Program-made: the position numbers and the translations under genes
Notes under the pieces: generated by a model
The model's input: only the letters and a program-made list of their open reading frames with translations
The model's database searches: none
Told to the model about the DNA's origin: nothing
Part shown: positions 1 through 6,757 of the stretch, in pieces
Layout of the letters: each line of letters starts with the position of its first letter
Numbering within the stretch: the stretch's first letter is position 1
Source of the DNA: JACMMS01 sp043758775
GTDB taxonomy: Bacteria > Pseudomonadota > Gammaproteobacteria > Burkholderiales > Methylophilaceae
Direction: 5' to 3'
DNA length: 19,242 bases
NCBI GenBank assembly: GCA_043758775.1
Contig: JAYVMU010000020.1
Location: forward strand, 1-19,242

Positions 1-27
1 GAATTATTTAGCTGACCTAGAATTAAT

Positions 28-87
28 AGTTCACGACTATTTTGTATAGTTCATGACTATATTGTGCAGTTCACGACTATATTGTCA
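28..87 (+). repeat. Three tandem 20-bp repeats upstream of rpoH
   Basis: Three consecutive 20-bp units lie at 28-47, 48-67 and 68-87, all of the form AGTTCAYGACTATWTTGT plus two variable bases. With the base before it, each unit contains an imperfect dyad, TAGT-N5-ACTA (27-39, 47-59; the third, 67-79, starts with C instead of T). The 20-bp period is close to two helical turns, so proteins bound at each unit would sit on one face of the DNA. The last unit runs into the putative -35 box of the rpoH promoter. The repeats and spacing are seen directly. A regulator-binding role is inference, and the binding protein is unknown. Confidence 0.85.
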
Positions 88-109
88 CTGAATAAATGCC
101 CTGCATGAT
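82..109 (+). promoter_or_regulatory. Putative sigma-70 promoter of rpoH
   Basis: TTGTCA at 82-87 (five of six matches to the -35 consensus) and CATGAT at 104-109 (four of six to the -10) are separated by 16 bp. A transcript would start near 116, just before the CIRCE element at 124-150, which is the usual position for that operator. The -10 match is weak, so this is only a candidate. I did not see a convincing sigma-32 promoter here. Confidence 0.35.
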
Positions 110-123
110 GAAACTTTCCACCC

Positions 124-150
124 CTAGCACTCTCTCATGTAGAGTGCTAA
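124..150 (+). promoter_or_regulatory. CIRCE element (HrcA operator) in rpoH leader
   Basis: The arms CTAGCACTC (124-132) and GAGTGCTAA (142-150) are separated by exactly nine bases. The established CIRCE consensus is TTAGCACTC-N9-GAGTGCTAA, so the left arm matches at 8 of 9 positions and the right arm at 9 of 9. HrcA binds this inverted repeat and represses heat-shock genes, classically groESL and dnaK. Its placement between the candidate promoter and the rpoH ribosome-binding site suggests that HrcA represses the sigma-32 gene. The match is direct; the regulatory link is inferred, because hrcA itself is not in the window. Confidence 0.9.
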
Positions 151-164
151 AATAGAATTTCTTG

Positions 165-172
165 AAAAGGAG
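165..172 (+). promoter_or_regulatory. Strong Shine-Dalgarno that decides the rpoH start
   Basis: AAAAGGAG is an excellent ribosome-binding site. It lies three bases downstream of the only conventional upstream start codon in frame (TTG at 162), so it cannot serve that codon. It sits seven bases before an in-frame ATT at 180. No comparable site precedes the TTG. It is therefore the main evidence for initiation at ATT. Confidence 0.7.
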
Positions 173-179
173 CTTCACC

Positions 180-1034
180 ATTAACGCTTTAACTTTACCT
201 ACGATTAATTCATTAGACAGCTTTGATCAGTACATGCGTACGATTAAGACCTTTCCTGTTTTAACAGCGGAAGAAGAATATAGTCTAGCTACAAAACTTA
301 GAAAAGACAACGACTTAGATGCCGCCAAGGGTTTGATTGTGTCGCACTTACGCTTGGTAGCTAGTATCGCTCGCGGTTATGCAGGCTATGGTTTACCACA
401 ATCCGATTTAATCCAAGAAGGCAATATTGGCTTGATGAAAGCGGTTAAGCGCTTTGATCCAGAACGTGGTGTGCGCTTAGTTTCATTTGCTATGCACTGG
501 ATTAAAGCAGAAATGCACGAATACATTGTGCGCAATTGGCGTTTAGTGAAAACGGCGACAACCAAAGCACAACGTAAGTTATTCTTTAACTTGCGTAGCA
601 TGAAAGAAGGCTTAGGCACTTTACAACCCGACGAAGTCGCACGTATCGCACGTGAGTTAAAAGTGAAACCTGAAGAAGTGCGTGAGATGGAATATCGCAT
701 GAACGGGCAAGAAATCGCCATGGACGCACAATCTGATGATGACCATGAAGATAGCTTTAGCCCAATTGCTTATCTACAAGATGAAAGCCCAGAGCCTTCT
801 GAGTTTTTAGCGTCGCAACAAGCGGAAAAAATGCAAGCAGCCGGATTAGCCAATGCTTTAAGCAGCTTGGACGAGCGCAGCCGTCGAGTAGTTGAAGCAC
901 GTTGGTTAACAGAAACTAGTGGCGCTACTTTGCATGATCTAGCAGCAGAATTTGGTGTATCAGCTGAACGTATCCGTCAAATTGAACAAAAAGCCATGCA
1001 AAAAATGAAAGGCTTACTGACCGAGACTCATTGA
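180..1034 (+). CDS. rpoH: RNA polymerase heat-shock sigma factor RpoH (sigma-32)
   Basis: This cytoplasmic sigma factor directs RNA polymerase to heat-shock promoters such as those of chaperones and proteases. The sequence shows sigma-70 family region 2 (about residues 71-124, with GLPQSDLIQEGNIGLMKAVKRF), the RpoH-specific box QRKLFFNLR at about 131-139, and a C-terminal region 4.2 helix-turn-helix with VSAERIRQIEQKAM. I chose the ATT at 180 because an AAAAGGAG site lies seven bases upstream. That start gives 284 residues, the length of E. coli RpoH, and a natural N-terminus (NALTLPTINSLDS). The alternative TTG at 162 adds six residues but has no ribosome-binding site; the next ATG, at 234, would remove conserved sequence. 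The gene stands alone, preceded by 20-bp repeats and a CIRCE operator and closed by a hairpin terminator. The identity is certain. The start codon is less so. Confidence 0.97.
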   Translation: MNALTLPTINSLDSFDQYMRTIKTFPVLTAEEEYSLATKLRKDNDLDAAKGLIVSHLRLVASIARGYAGYGLPQSDLIQEGNIGLMKAVKRFDPERGVRLVSFAMHWIKAEMHEYIVRNWRLVKTATTKAQRKLFFNLRSMKEGLGTLQPDEVARIARELKVKPEEVREMEYRMNGQEIAMDAQSDDDHEDSFSPIAYLQDESPEPSEFLASQQAEKMQAAGLANALSSLDERSRRVVEARWLTETSGATLHDLAAEFGVSAERIRQIEQKAMQKMKGLLTETH

Positions 1035-1058
1035 GCCATGTAGGTTATATTGAATCTA

Positions 1059-1101
1059 CCATAATAAAAAGCCAGATCTGAAATCTGGCTTTTTATTATG
1101 G
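1059..1101. terminator. Bidirectional terminator between rpoH and the dynamin-like gene
   Basis: A perfect 19-bp inverted repeat (arms 1059-1077 and 1083-1101) encloses the five-base loop CTGAA. Inside each arm, the GCCAGAT core is flanked by an A run on the left and a T run on the right, so the RNA from either strand forms a stem followed by U residues. It sits in the 81-bp gap between two convergent genes and can serve both. Confidence 0.92.
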
Positions 1102-1115
1102 TTTACGTTGGATTA

Positions 1116-3080
1116 CTAAGCAGCTTTTTCTGTAACTTCAGCACTGCCTTCAAAAGCCAATGCATTGCCAATATGTTGTTGCAACACGTGCAAATCAGTC
1201 AATTGCACATGTATGCTCTTCTCAATACCTTCCAGCTCTACAATACGATCTTCTAAGGTGTCAGTCGCCTTGTAAATACGTTTGATACTTTCCAAACGAC
1301 GGCGTAACTGCAGTTGATGCTCACGCACTTGTGATTCCATAGGCGCAATAATAGCTTTCAACCAGCTTTCCACATCCTGGTTGGCCACTTCATAGACATG
1401 AATCACACGACTAGCTAAAGTTTCAAAGAACTTGGAAGTCAGTGTCATTTTTTCGTTAGCTATCATATTAAAAGCCGTATTAAATTGCTCTTTATAAGCA
1501 CGCTCTAATTTTGCTAACTCTTTTTGATAACGCAGAGTGGAAAATAATGGCGGCTCAGATTTACGTAAACCATGCTCTTTAGCAAATTTGTCATACATCA
1601 CATCCATCATGTGTTTAATTTCATCAATTTGCGTATCTGACTGCGATAAACGATTTTTAAGTTCCAAGAAAAAGTTATCCATCGCATCACGCATAGTTTT
1701 AGTGAAGTTAGCAGCAATCATCGTTTCGCGTGTGCCATGCACTTGCGTTTTTAAAGCTTCCATGCCCAGCAAAGTAAATAGCTTGTTTGCTTGCTGCGAA
1801 AACACGCTACGTAAGGCTTGAAAGCGTTGCAAACCTTTTTCAAAGTTTTCTTTATCCAGTTTCACCTTGCTCATCATGTGTTCTACGACATCTTCATTTT
1901 TGCCACGTAGACCGCGCAACTCGTCGAGTTGCTCCTTAACGCCGCCAATACGTGATTCAAGAATCAGGCTGGTATTGGCAATTAAATCGCTGATTTCATT
2001 GTGCGTATTATCACGCACAATTTCTTTTTTAGAGGGAATCAACTCGTCTGATAAGGCTTTTTCTAGTTCTGGCAGACGGCTTTGAGCGAGCAACTCCTCA
2101 TCGCCATTTACTTTAGCCAACAAACCTTTTTGTGCAGAAGTCGGGAAAATCTGATTAGGCTCTAAACCCAATAACTCGGCACTTGTTCTGATTTGCTTAG
2201 TGATTTCGCGCTCTATCTCCGCCTCATCCTTAAGCGCATCCCACAAGCCATCTATTTTGTTAAGTACTGCCAAGCGGCCTTTTTGCTTCCAACGTGTACC
2301 GCTAATGTATTGGCGCCATACGTCAATCTCAGATTTTGTTACACCAGTATCTGCCGCTAAGATAAATAACACTGCATGCGCATTAGGCAGCATATTTAAA
2401 GTAAGTTCAGGTTCGGTGCCAATCGCATTTAAGCCAGGTGTATCTAAAATAACCAAGCCCTGCTCCAGCAACGGGTGTGGGAAGTTAATCACGGCATAGC
2501 GCCAACATGGAATATCAATAGTGCCATCTTTGTTGATGCTCAAAGCATCATCACTGCTATTAGGATCATACAAGCCGTATTTCTCAGCTTCTTCCAGTTT
2601 TACACGCCTAGTGTTACTAACTTCTTTAAATGCGTTAATCATGCTGTCAGGCGAATCAACCTGAAACTTTACGATTTTCCATTCTTCAGGATAGCGTTTG
2701 TATTCCGAAGTTGTGACATCAGATGCACGTGTTTCTATAGGCAATAATTGTAATGAAGGCGGTTTAGATGGGTCGTACAACAACTCAGTCGGGCACATGG
2801 TGGTACGACCAGCACTAGATGGCAACAAACGCTGACCATAGCCCGCGAAAAATATAGCATTAATCAGCTCTGATTTACCGCGTGAGAACTCTGCTACAAA
2901 GGCTACATTTAGCTTATCTTCACGTAAACGTTCTAACAATTGGCCAATCCTTTGGTCAATTTGTGCATCATTTAACTCTTGTTCATTGAGCCAACTACGA
3001 TAATCGCAAATACTATCAACCAGCGATTTGCGCCAATCGGAATACGCAGCAAACTGATGTGCTAACTTATTTTCCGCCAT
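1116..3080 (-). CDS. Dynamin-like large GTPase
   Basis: This is a 654-residue protein with an N-terminal dynamin-type GTPase domain and a long helical remainder. The GTPase motifs are visible in order: P-loop AEFSRGKS at 63-70, the G2 threonines in GRTTMCPTE (about 91-99), DTPG at 213-216 and NKID at 274-277. From about 350 to the end the sequence is mostly charged, heptad-like helix, as expected for the stalk of a bacterial dynamin-like protein. Family members bind or remodel membranes, or act in chromosome and cell-division processes (E. coli CrfC/YjdA is a distant example), but the exact role here is unknown. The ATG at 3080 has an AGGATG ribosome-binding site. The gene is alone, convergent with rpoH and divergent from the ubiquinone genes. 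Some bacteria carry these genes as side-by-side pairs; only one is present here. Confidence 0.88.
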   Translation of the reverse strand: MAENKLAHQFAAYSDWRKSLVDSICDYRSWLNEQELNDAQIDQRIGQLLERLREDKLNVAFVAEFSRGKSELINAIFFAGYGQRLLPSSAGRTTMCPTELLYDPSKPPSLQLLPIETRASDVTTSEYKRYPEEWKIVKFQVDSPDSMINAFKEVSNTRRVKLEEAEKYGLYDPNSSDDALSINKDGTIDIPCWRYAVINFPHPLLEQGLVILDTPGLNAIGTEPELTLNMLPNAHAVLFILAADTGVTKSEIDVWRQYISGTRWKQKGRLAVLNKIDGLWDALKDEAEIEREITKQIRTSAELLGLEPNQIFPTSAQKGLLAKVNGDEELLAQSRLPELEKALSDELIPSKKEIVRDNTHNEISDLIANTSLILESRIGGVKEQLDELRGLRGKNEDVVEHMMSKVKLDKENFEKGLQRFQALRSVFSQQANKLFTLLGMEALKTQVHGTRETMIAANFTKTMRDAMDNFFLELKNRLSQSDTQIDEIKHMMDVMYDKFAKEHGLRKSEPPLFSTLRYQKELAKLERAYKEQFNTAFNMIANEKMTLTSKFFETLASRVIHVYEVANQDVESWLKAIIAPMESQVREHQLQLRRRLESIKRIYKATDTLEDRIVELEGIEKSIHVQLTDLHVLQQHIGNALAFEGSAEVTEKAA

Positions 3081-3123
3081 ATTTCATCCTGAGCATAATT
3101 AATTGCATATTTTCGCAACAATA

Positions 3124-3151
3124 ACTCTAACACGCCCTGCTTATTAGTCAA
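3124..3151 (-). promoter_or_regulatory. Putative promoter of the dynamin-like gene
   Basis: On the minus strand, TTGACT (3151-3146, five of six -35 matches) and TAGAGT (3129-3124, four of six -10 matches) are 16 bp apart. Transcription would begin near 3117, about 37 bases before the start codon. This is a consensus-match prediction only. Confidence 0.4.
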
Positions 3152-3272
3152 ACAAATCAGTATGCTAAACAAGTTTGTACCAATAAATTCAGACAAGTGG
3201 TCAGTTTATGAAGACAATCGGTATTTTGTAACTACTGCGACTTAATATACGAGCTCTATTGATGCGATGTTC

Positions 3273-3281
3273 TGCTATCAT
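3273..3281 (+). promoter_or_regulatory. Putative extended -10 promoter of the DUF971-ubi genes
   Basis: TGCTATCAT is an extended -10 element (TG-N followed by TATCAT, five of six matches). It has no good -35 hexamer, which extended -10 promoters often lack. A start near 3288 would give a leader of about 30 bases before the ATG at 3319. I see nothing else definable in the 238-bp divergent region (3081-3318). Confidence 0.4.
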
Positions 3282-3318
3282 TTCAATTCTTAATATTATC
3301 GTCTAGTTAGTAACTTTT

Positions 3319-3693
3319 ATGAGTGGCTTAAGTCCCGATTCACCCCGCCCTATTGATATACGATTGCATCAGGCGTCTAAGCTATTAGAGATTAAATTTG
3401 ATGATAATACCGAATGCATGCTGTCATGCGAGTTTCTGCGTGTTTACTCGCCCTCTGCAGAGGTGCGCGGTCACGGTGCAGGGCAAGAAGTACTACAAAC
3501 AGGTAAAGAAGATGTCAATATTTCTGGTATCGAACCTGTAGGTAATTATGCCGTCAAACTGACATTTACGGATGGTCACAATACTGGGCTTTACTCATGG
3601 GATTATCTCTACGATCTGGCCCGTAATTACGAAGCGATGTGGCTAGAGTATTTAGGTAAGCTATCCGCTGCTGGTATAAAAAGAAGTACATAG
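3319..3693 (+). CDS. DUF971 (GBBH-like N-terminal domain) protein
   Basis: This small soluble protein of 124 residues consists almost entirely of one DUF971 domain, the fold also found at the N-terminus of gamma-butyrobetaine hydroxylase and at the C-terminus of the plant Fe-S scaffold HCF101. Visible family features are the opening strand pairs (PIDIRLHQASKLLEIKFDD), the segment CEFLRVYSPSAEVRGHG, and the closing YSWDYLYDLARN. Stand-alone DUF971 proteins have no settled function; a metal or Fe-S-related role is only a suggestion from the domain's other contexts. The gene lies 13 bp before ubiE on the same strand and is probably co-transcribed with it, an arrangement I recall from other proteobacteria. 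The ATG lacks a clear ribosome-binding site, but no better start is visible. Confidence 0.88.
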   Translation: MSGLSPDSPRPIDIRLHQASKLLEIKFDDNTECMLSCEFLRVYSPSAEVRGHGAGQEVLQTGKEDVNISGIEPVGNYAVKLTFTDGHNTGLYSWDYLYDLARNYEAMWLEYLGKLSAAGIKRST

Positions 3694-3706
3694 CGAAAGA
3701 AACATC

Positions 3707-4465
3707 ATGACCGATGATCAAAAAGAACAGCCAGGCAATACACACTTTGGCTTTAAGACTGTTGCCGAATCAGAAAAAGTCAAAAAAGTAGGTGAAGTTT
3801 TTCATTCAGTTGCGTCGAAATATGATCTGATGAACGATGTCATGTCAGTTGGCTTGCACCGTGGCTGGAAACGTTTTGCCGTCAGCGTCAGTGGCGTGAA
3901 AAAGGGTGACAAAGTGTTGGACATTGCTGGTGGTAGCGGTGACCTATCTAAGTTGTTCGCCAAAGCCGTAGGTTCAGCTGGCGAAGTGATCCTCACCGAC
4001 ATCAACGCCTCTATGCTAGCAGTTGGTCGCGACAGAATGATAGATGCGGGACTGAGTGTGCCTGCCATGCAGTGCGATGCTGAAAAGCTCCCCTTCCCCG
4101 ATCAATATTTTGATTGCGTCATCGTGGCTTTTGGTTTACGCAATATGACACATAAAGATAAAGCCTTGGCGGAAATGCAACGCGTGCTTAAAGTAGGTGG
4201 CCGCCTACTGGTACTAGAATTCTCAAAAGTATGGGAACCACTCTCTAAAGCTTACGATATTTATTCATTCAAGCTACTACCATTCATGGGCAAATTATTC
4301 GCCAAAGACAGTGAAAGTTACCAATATCTAGCTGAATCCATCCGTATGCATCCAGACCAAGAAACCCTAAAACAAATGATGATAGACTCAGGATTAAGCA
4401 AAGTAGATTATTACAACTTAGCAGCTGGCGTAGTGGCATTACACAAAGGTTATAAAATTGCATAG
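3707..4465 (+). CDS. ubiE: Ubiquinone/menaquinone C-methyltransferase UbiE
   Basis: UbiE adds the C-methyl group to the benzoquinol ring in ubiquinone synthesis (and to demethylmenaquinone where that exists), using S-adenosylmethionine. The 252-residue length matches E. coli UbiE (251). The UbiE signature appears as SKYDLMNDVMSVGLHRGWK at about 37-55, SAM-binding motif I as VLDIAGGSGDL at 70-80, and the acidic end of the next strand as LTDIN (about 96-100). The later block NMTHKDKALAEMQRVLKVGG and the C-terminal RMHPDQETLKQMM are also typical. It follows the DUF971 gene by 13 bp and precedes ubiJ by 45 bp. That order, with ubiB next, is the conserved proteobacterial ubiquinone cluster. Confidence 0.97.
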   Translation: MTDDQKEQPGNTHFGFKTVAESEKVKKVGEVFHSVASKYDLMNDVMSVGLHRGWKRFAVSVSGVKKGDKVLDIAGGSGDLSKLFAKAVGSAGEVILTDINASMLAVGRDRMIDAGLSVPAMQCDAEKLPFPDQYFDCVIVAFGLRNMTHKDKALAEMQRVLKVGGRLLVLEFSKVWEPLSKAYDIYSFKLLPFMGKLFAKDSESYQYLAESIRMHPDQETLKQMMIDSGLSKVDYYNLAAGVVALHKGYKIA

Positions 4466-4510
4466 CGCTATAGAATTCAAAAGGCCATAAATTAAGGGTT
4501 AGCAATCTCA

Positions 4511-5104
4511 ATGTTTAAACAACTCACCACGCGATTATTACAGCACTTGCTCTCGCAAAATACGTGGGCATTTGTGGCTTTACAACCATTTTCTGGAAAG
4601 TCTGTGCAATTTAATATCGCGCCAGTTAGCACAACTTTGGTTGTTTTGGAAAACGGTAGCTTAGCGGTGGCCGGTGAAACAAATAATGCCGATGCCACCG
4701 TCCGCATCTCACCTAGCGTAGCTTTACGCTTACTAGCAAAAGATGACAGCGCTAAAATGCTCATTATCATTGAAGGTGATACAAACCTCGCAGCCGAATT
4801 AAGCAAAGTTCTGCAGAACGTATCATGGGATTATGAAGAAGATTTAAGTAAACTCACAGGTGATATTACGGCGCATAAACTTAGTCAATGGAGCCGTGAC
4901 ACAGTTGCAGGACTAAAAAAACAAAGTGTTAATGTCGCAGAAATGGTGAGTGAATATTGGCAAGAAGAAACACCTATGATTGCTAAAAAACGCCACTTAG
5001 AGCAATTTAATAGCGATATTGATACGTTGCGTTCAGGCGTGGAACGTGTCGAAAAAAGATTAAACAAACTAACCAAGAAAATTAGCACTAAGCATACTTC
5101 ATAG
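4511..5104 (+). CDS. ubiJ: Ubiquinone biosynthesis accessory factor UbiJ (SCP2 domain)
   Basis: UbiJ is a lipid-binding accessory protein needed for aerobic ubiquinone synthesis. In E. coli it works with UbiK and the soluble Ubi enzyme complex, probably by holding the hydrophobic intermediates. The 197-residue product (E. coli 201) has an N-terminal SCP2 sterol-carrier-like domain (about 12-110, including FNIAPVSTTLVVLENGSLAV and ATVRISPSVALRLL). A helical, coiled-coil-like C-terminus (about 165-192, DIDTLRSGVERVEKRLNKL) follows. Sequence similarity in this family is low, so the call rests on the domain plus the position between ubiE and ubiB. The ATG at 4511 has only a distant AAGGG as a possible ribosome-binding site. 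Confidence 0.92.
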   Translation: MFKQLTTRLLQHLLSQNTWAFVALQPFSGKSVQFNIAPVSTTLVVLENGSLAVAGETNNADATVRISPSVALRLLAKDDSAKMLIIIEGDTNLAAELSKVLQNVSWDYEEDLSKLTGDITAHKLSQWSRDTVAGLKKQSVNVAEMVSEYWQEETPMIAKKRHLEQFNSDIDTLRSGVERVEKRLNKLTKKISTKHTS

Positions 5105-5171
5105 CAAGTATACAGACCATAAAATGGCCCACAAATAACCTGCATAATAATATAAATCTACCTTAATAAAC

Positions 5172-6734
5172 ATGCGCTTTTTACGCCTAATTTACATCCT
5201 CTTCATCAGCTTCCGTTATGGCCTAGATGAATTTATTCTATCCAATATTAAACTTCGCCCAGTACTTGGCATTTTTAAACTCATTTTCTTTTGGCGCAAC
5301 ATCAACAGGCCCCGTGGTCAACGACTACGCTTAGCATTAGAACAGTTAGGTCCAATCTTTGTTAAGTTTGGTCAGATGCTGTCCACCCGTCGCGATTTAA
5401 TTCCACCAGATATTGCCGACGAGTTAGCCAAACTTCAAGACCAAGTACCTCCGTTTAGCTTTGAAGAAGTTAAAGTCATTATACAAGCAGCGTTTAATCA
5501 GCCTATCACTCAAGTATTTTCGCAATTCGACACCACCGCGGTTGCCAGCGCATCGGTGGCTCAAGTACATTTTGCGCATCTACCTGACAACACGCCAGTC
5601 GCAGTCAAAGTACTGCGCCCTAATATTGATAAGATCATCGCCCGCGATCTATCCCTGCTTGATACCGCAGCGTGGTTACTGCAAAGCATATCCAGTGAAG
5701 GTAAACGTCTAAAACCACGTGAAATTGTAGAAGAGTTTGCGCGACATACTCATAGCGAGCTTGATTTAACGCTAGAGGCCGCTAATTGCAGTCAGCTTGG
5801 CCGTAATTTTTCTAAGCAACACGGCCGTGCCGAGCTGCTGATCCCAGAAGTATATTGGGATTTTTGCCGTAAACAAGTCATGGTCATGCAACGCATGGAT
5901 GGAACACCGATTAGCCAAGTAGATGTCTTACGCAGTAAAGGTATCGATATCTCGAAACTCGCGCGTGAAGGTGTAGAAATATTTTTCACACAGGTATTTC
6001 GCGATGGTTTTTTTCATGCAGATATGCACCCAGGCAACATACAGGTTGCGGACGACGGGCGTTATATCGCCTTGGATTTTGGCATCATGGGCTCATTAGA
6101 TGAAACTGATAAATATTATCTTGCACGTAACTTTTTAGCCTTTTTTAACCGCGATTATCGTGACGTTGCTGAAGCCCACATAGAGGCAGGGTGGGTGCCT
6201 AAAGACACCAATCGAGATGAGCTGGAAACCGCAGTACGGGCTATTTGCGAACCTATTTTTGATAAACCACTGAAAGATATATCTTTTGGTCGCACATTAC
6301 TCAGTTTGTTTCTAATGTCACGCCGTTTTGGTGTAATTATTCAGCCACAGTTGATCATGTTGCAAAAAACACTACTAAATATTGAAGGTTTAGGTCGAGA
6401 TTTAGACCCCAATTTAGACTTATGGCAGTCTGCGCGGCCATTTTTATCACGCTGGATGAGCGAACAAGTCGGGTGGCGCAGTGTCGTGAAAACGCTAAAA
6501 AAAGAGTTGCCGCACATCACGCAAATGCTACCGCAAATACCGCGCTTAGTGCATCAACAACTGACGCAACAGGTTGAGCAGCAACAAGAAATTCCGTTTA
6601 ATTTAGCTATTCGAGAATTGGTTAAGGTGCAAAGAAGACAGAATCGCTGGCTGAAAATGATTGCAGTAGCGCTATTCACCTTTATATTAATCCAAATTGG
6701 CGGGGTTGCTTTTATTTGGCATAACCTGCACTAA
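5172..6734 (+). CDS. ubiB: Ubiquinone biosynthesis atypical kinase/ATPase UbiB
   Basis: UbiB belongs to the ABC1/ADCK/UbiB family of protein-kinase-like ATPases and is required for ubiquinone biosynthesis, possibly by extracting membrane-bound intermediates. The 520-residue protein (E. coli 546) shows the family hallmarks: KFGQ (KxGQ motif) at 65-68, the alanine-rich nucleotide loop ASASVAQVH near 125-133, VAVKVLRP with the invariant lysine at 146, the ExD motif in ELDLTLEAAN at about 196-205, HADMHPGN at about 282-289, and DFG at 302-304. A hydrophobic segment near the C-terminus (about 495-517, MIAVALFTFILIQIGGVAFIW) is the membrane anchor. It is the last gene of the ubiquinone group and converges on mutM with only 23 bp between the stop codons. 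No hairpin terminator is visible in that gap. Confidence 0.97.
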   Translation: MRFLRLIYILFISFRYGLDEFILSNIKLRPVLGIFKLIFFWRNINRPRGQRLRLALEQLGPIFVKFGQMLSTRRDLIPPDIADELAKLQDQVPPFSFEEVKVIIQAAFNQPITQVFSQFDTTAVASASVAQVHFAHLPDNTPVAVKVLRPNIDKIIARDLSLLDTAAWLLQSISSEGKRLKPREIVEEFARHTHSELDLTLEAANCSQLGRNFSKQHGRAELLIPEVYWDFCRKQVMVMQRMDGTPISQVDVLRSKGIDISKLAREGVEIFFTQVFRDGFFHADMHPGNIQVADDGRYIALDFGIMGSLDETDKYYLARNFLAFFNRDYRDVAEAHIEAGWVPKDTNRDELETAVRAICEPIFDKPLKDISFGRTLLSLFLMSRRFGVIIQPQLIMLQKTLLNIEGLGRDLDPNLDLWQSARPFLSRWMSEQVGWRSVVKTLKKELPHITQMLPQIPRLVHQQLTQQVEQQQEIPFNLAIRELVKVQRRQNRWLKMIAVALFTFILIQIGGVAFIWHNLH

Positions 6735-6757
6735 AAGATGGGCTAGGAATAATTAAA

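Noticed and set aside
28..87. Tandem repeats as a CRISPR array or replication iterons
   Set aside because: The three units are directly adjacent with no spacers, and no cas or rep gene is nearby; a promoter-proximal operator array fits better.
105..130. Possible sigma-32 promoter in front of rpoH
   Set aside because: GATGAAAC followed by CCCCTAG loosely resembles the heat-shock consensus, but the spacing and the -10 (CCCCATNT) do not fit.
386..721. Antisense and overlapping open frames within rpoH and other genes
   Set aside because: They lie opposite or out of frame with strongly conserved genes, lack ribosome-binding sites and resemble no family.
4462..4471. Palindrome ATAGCGCTAT at the ubiE stop codon
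   Set aside because: It is only 10 bp, overlaps the coding end and has no T run, so it is neither a credible terminator nor a clear operator.
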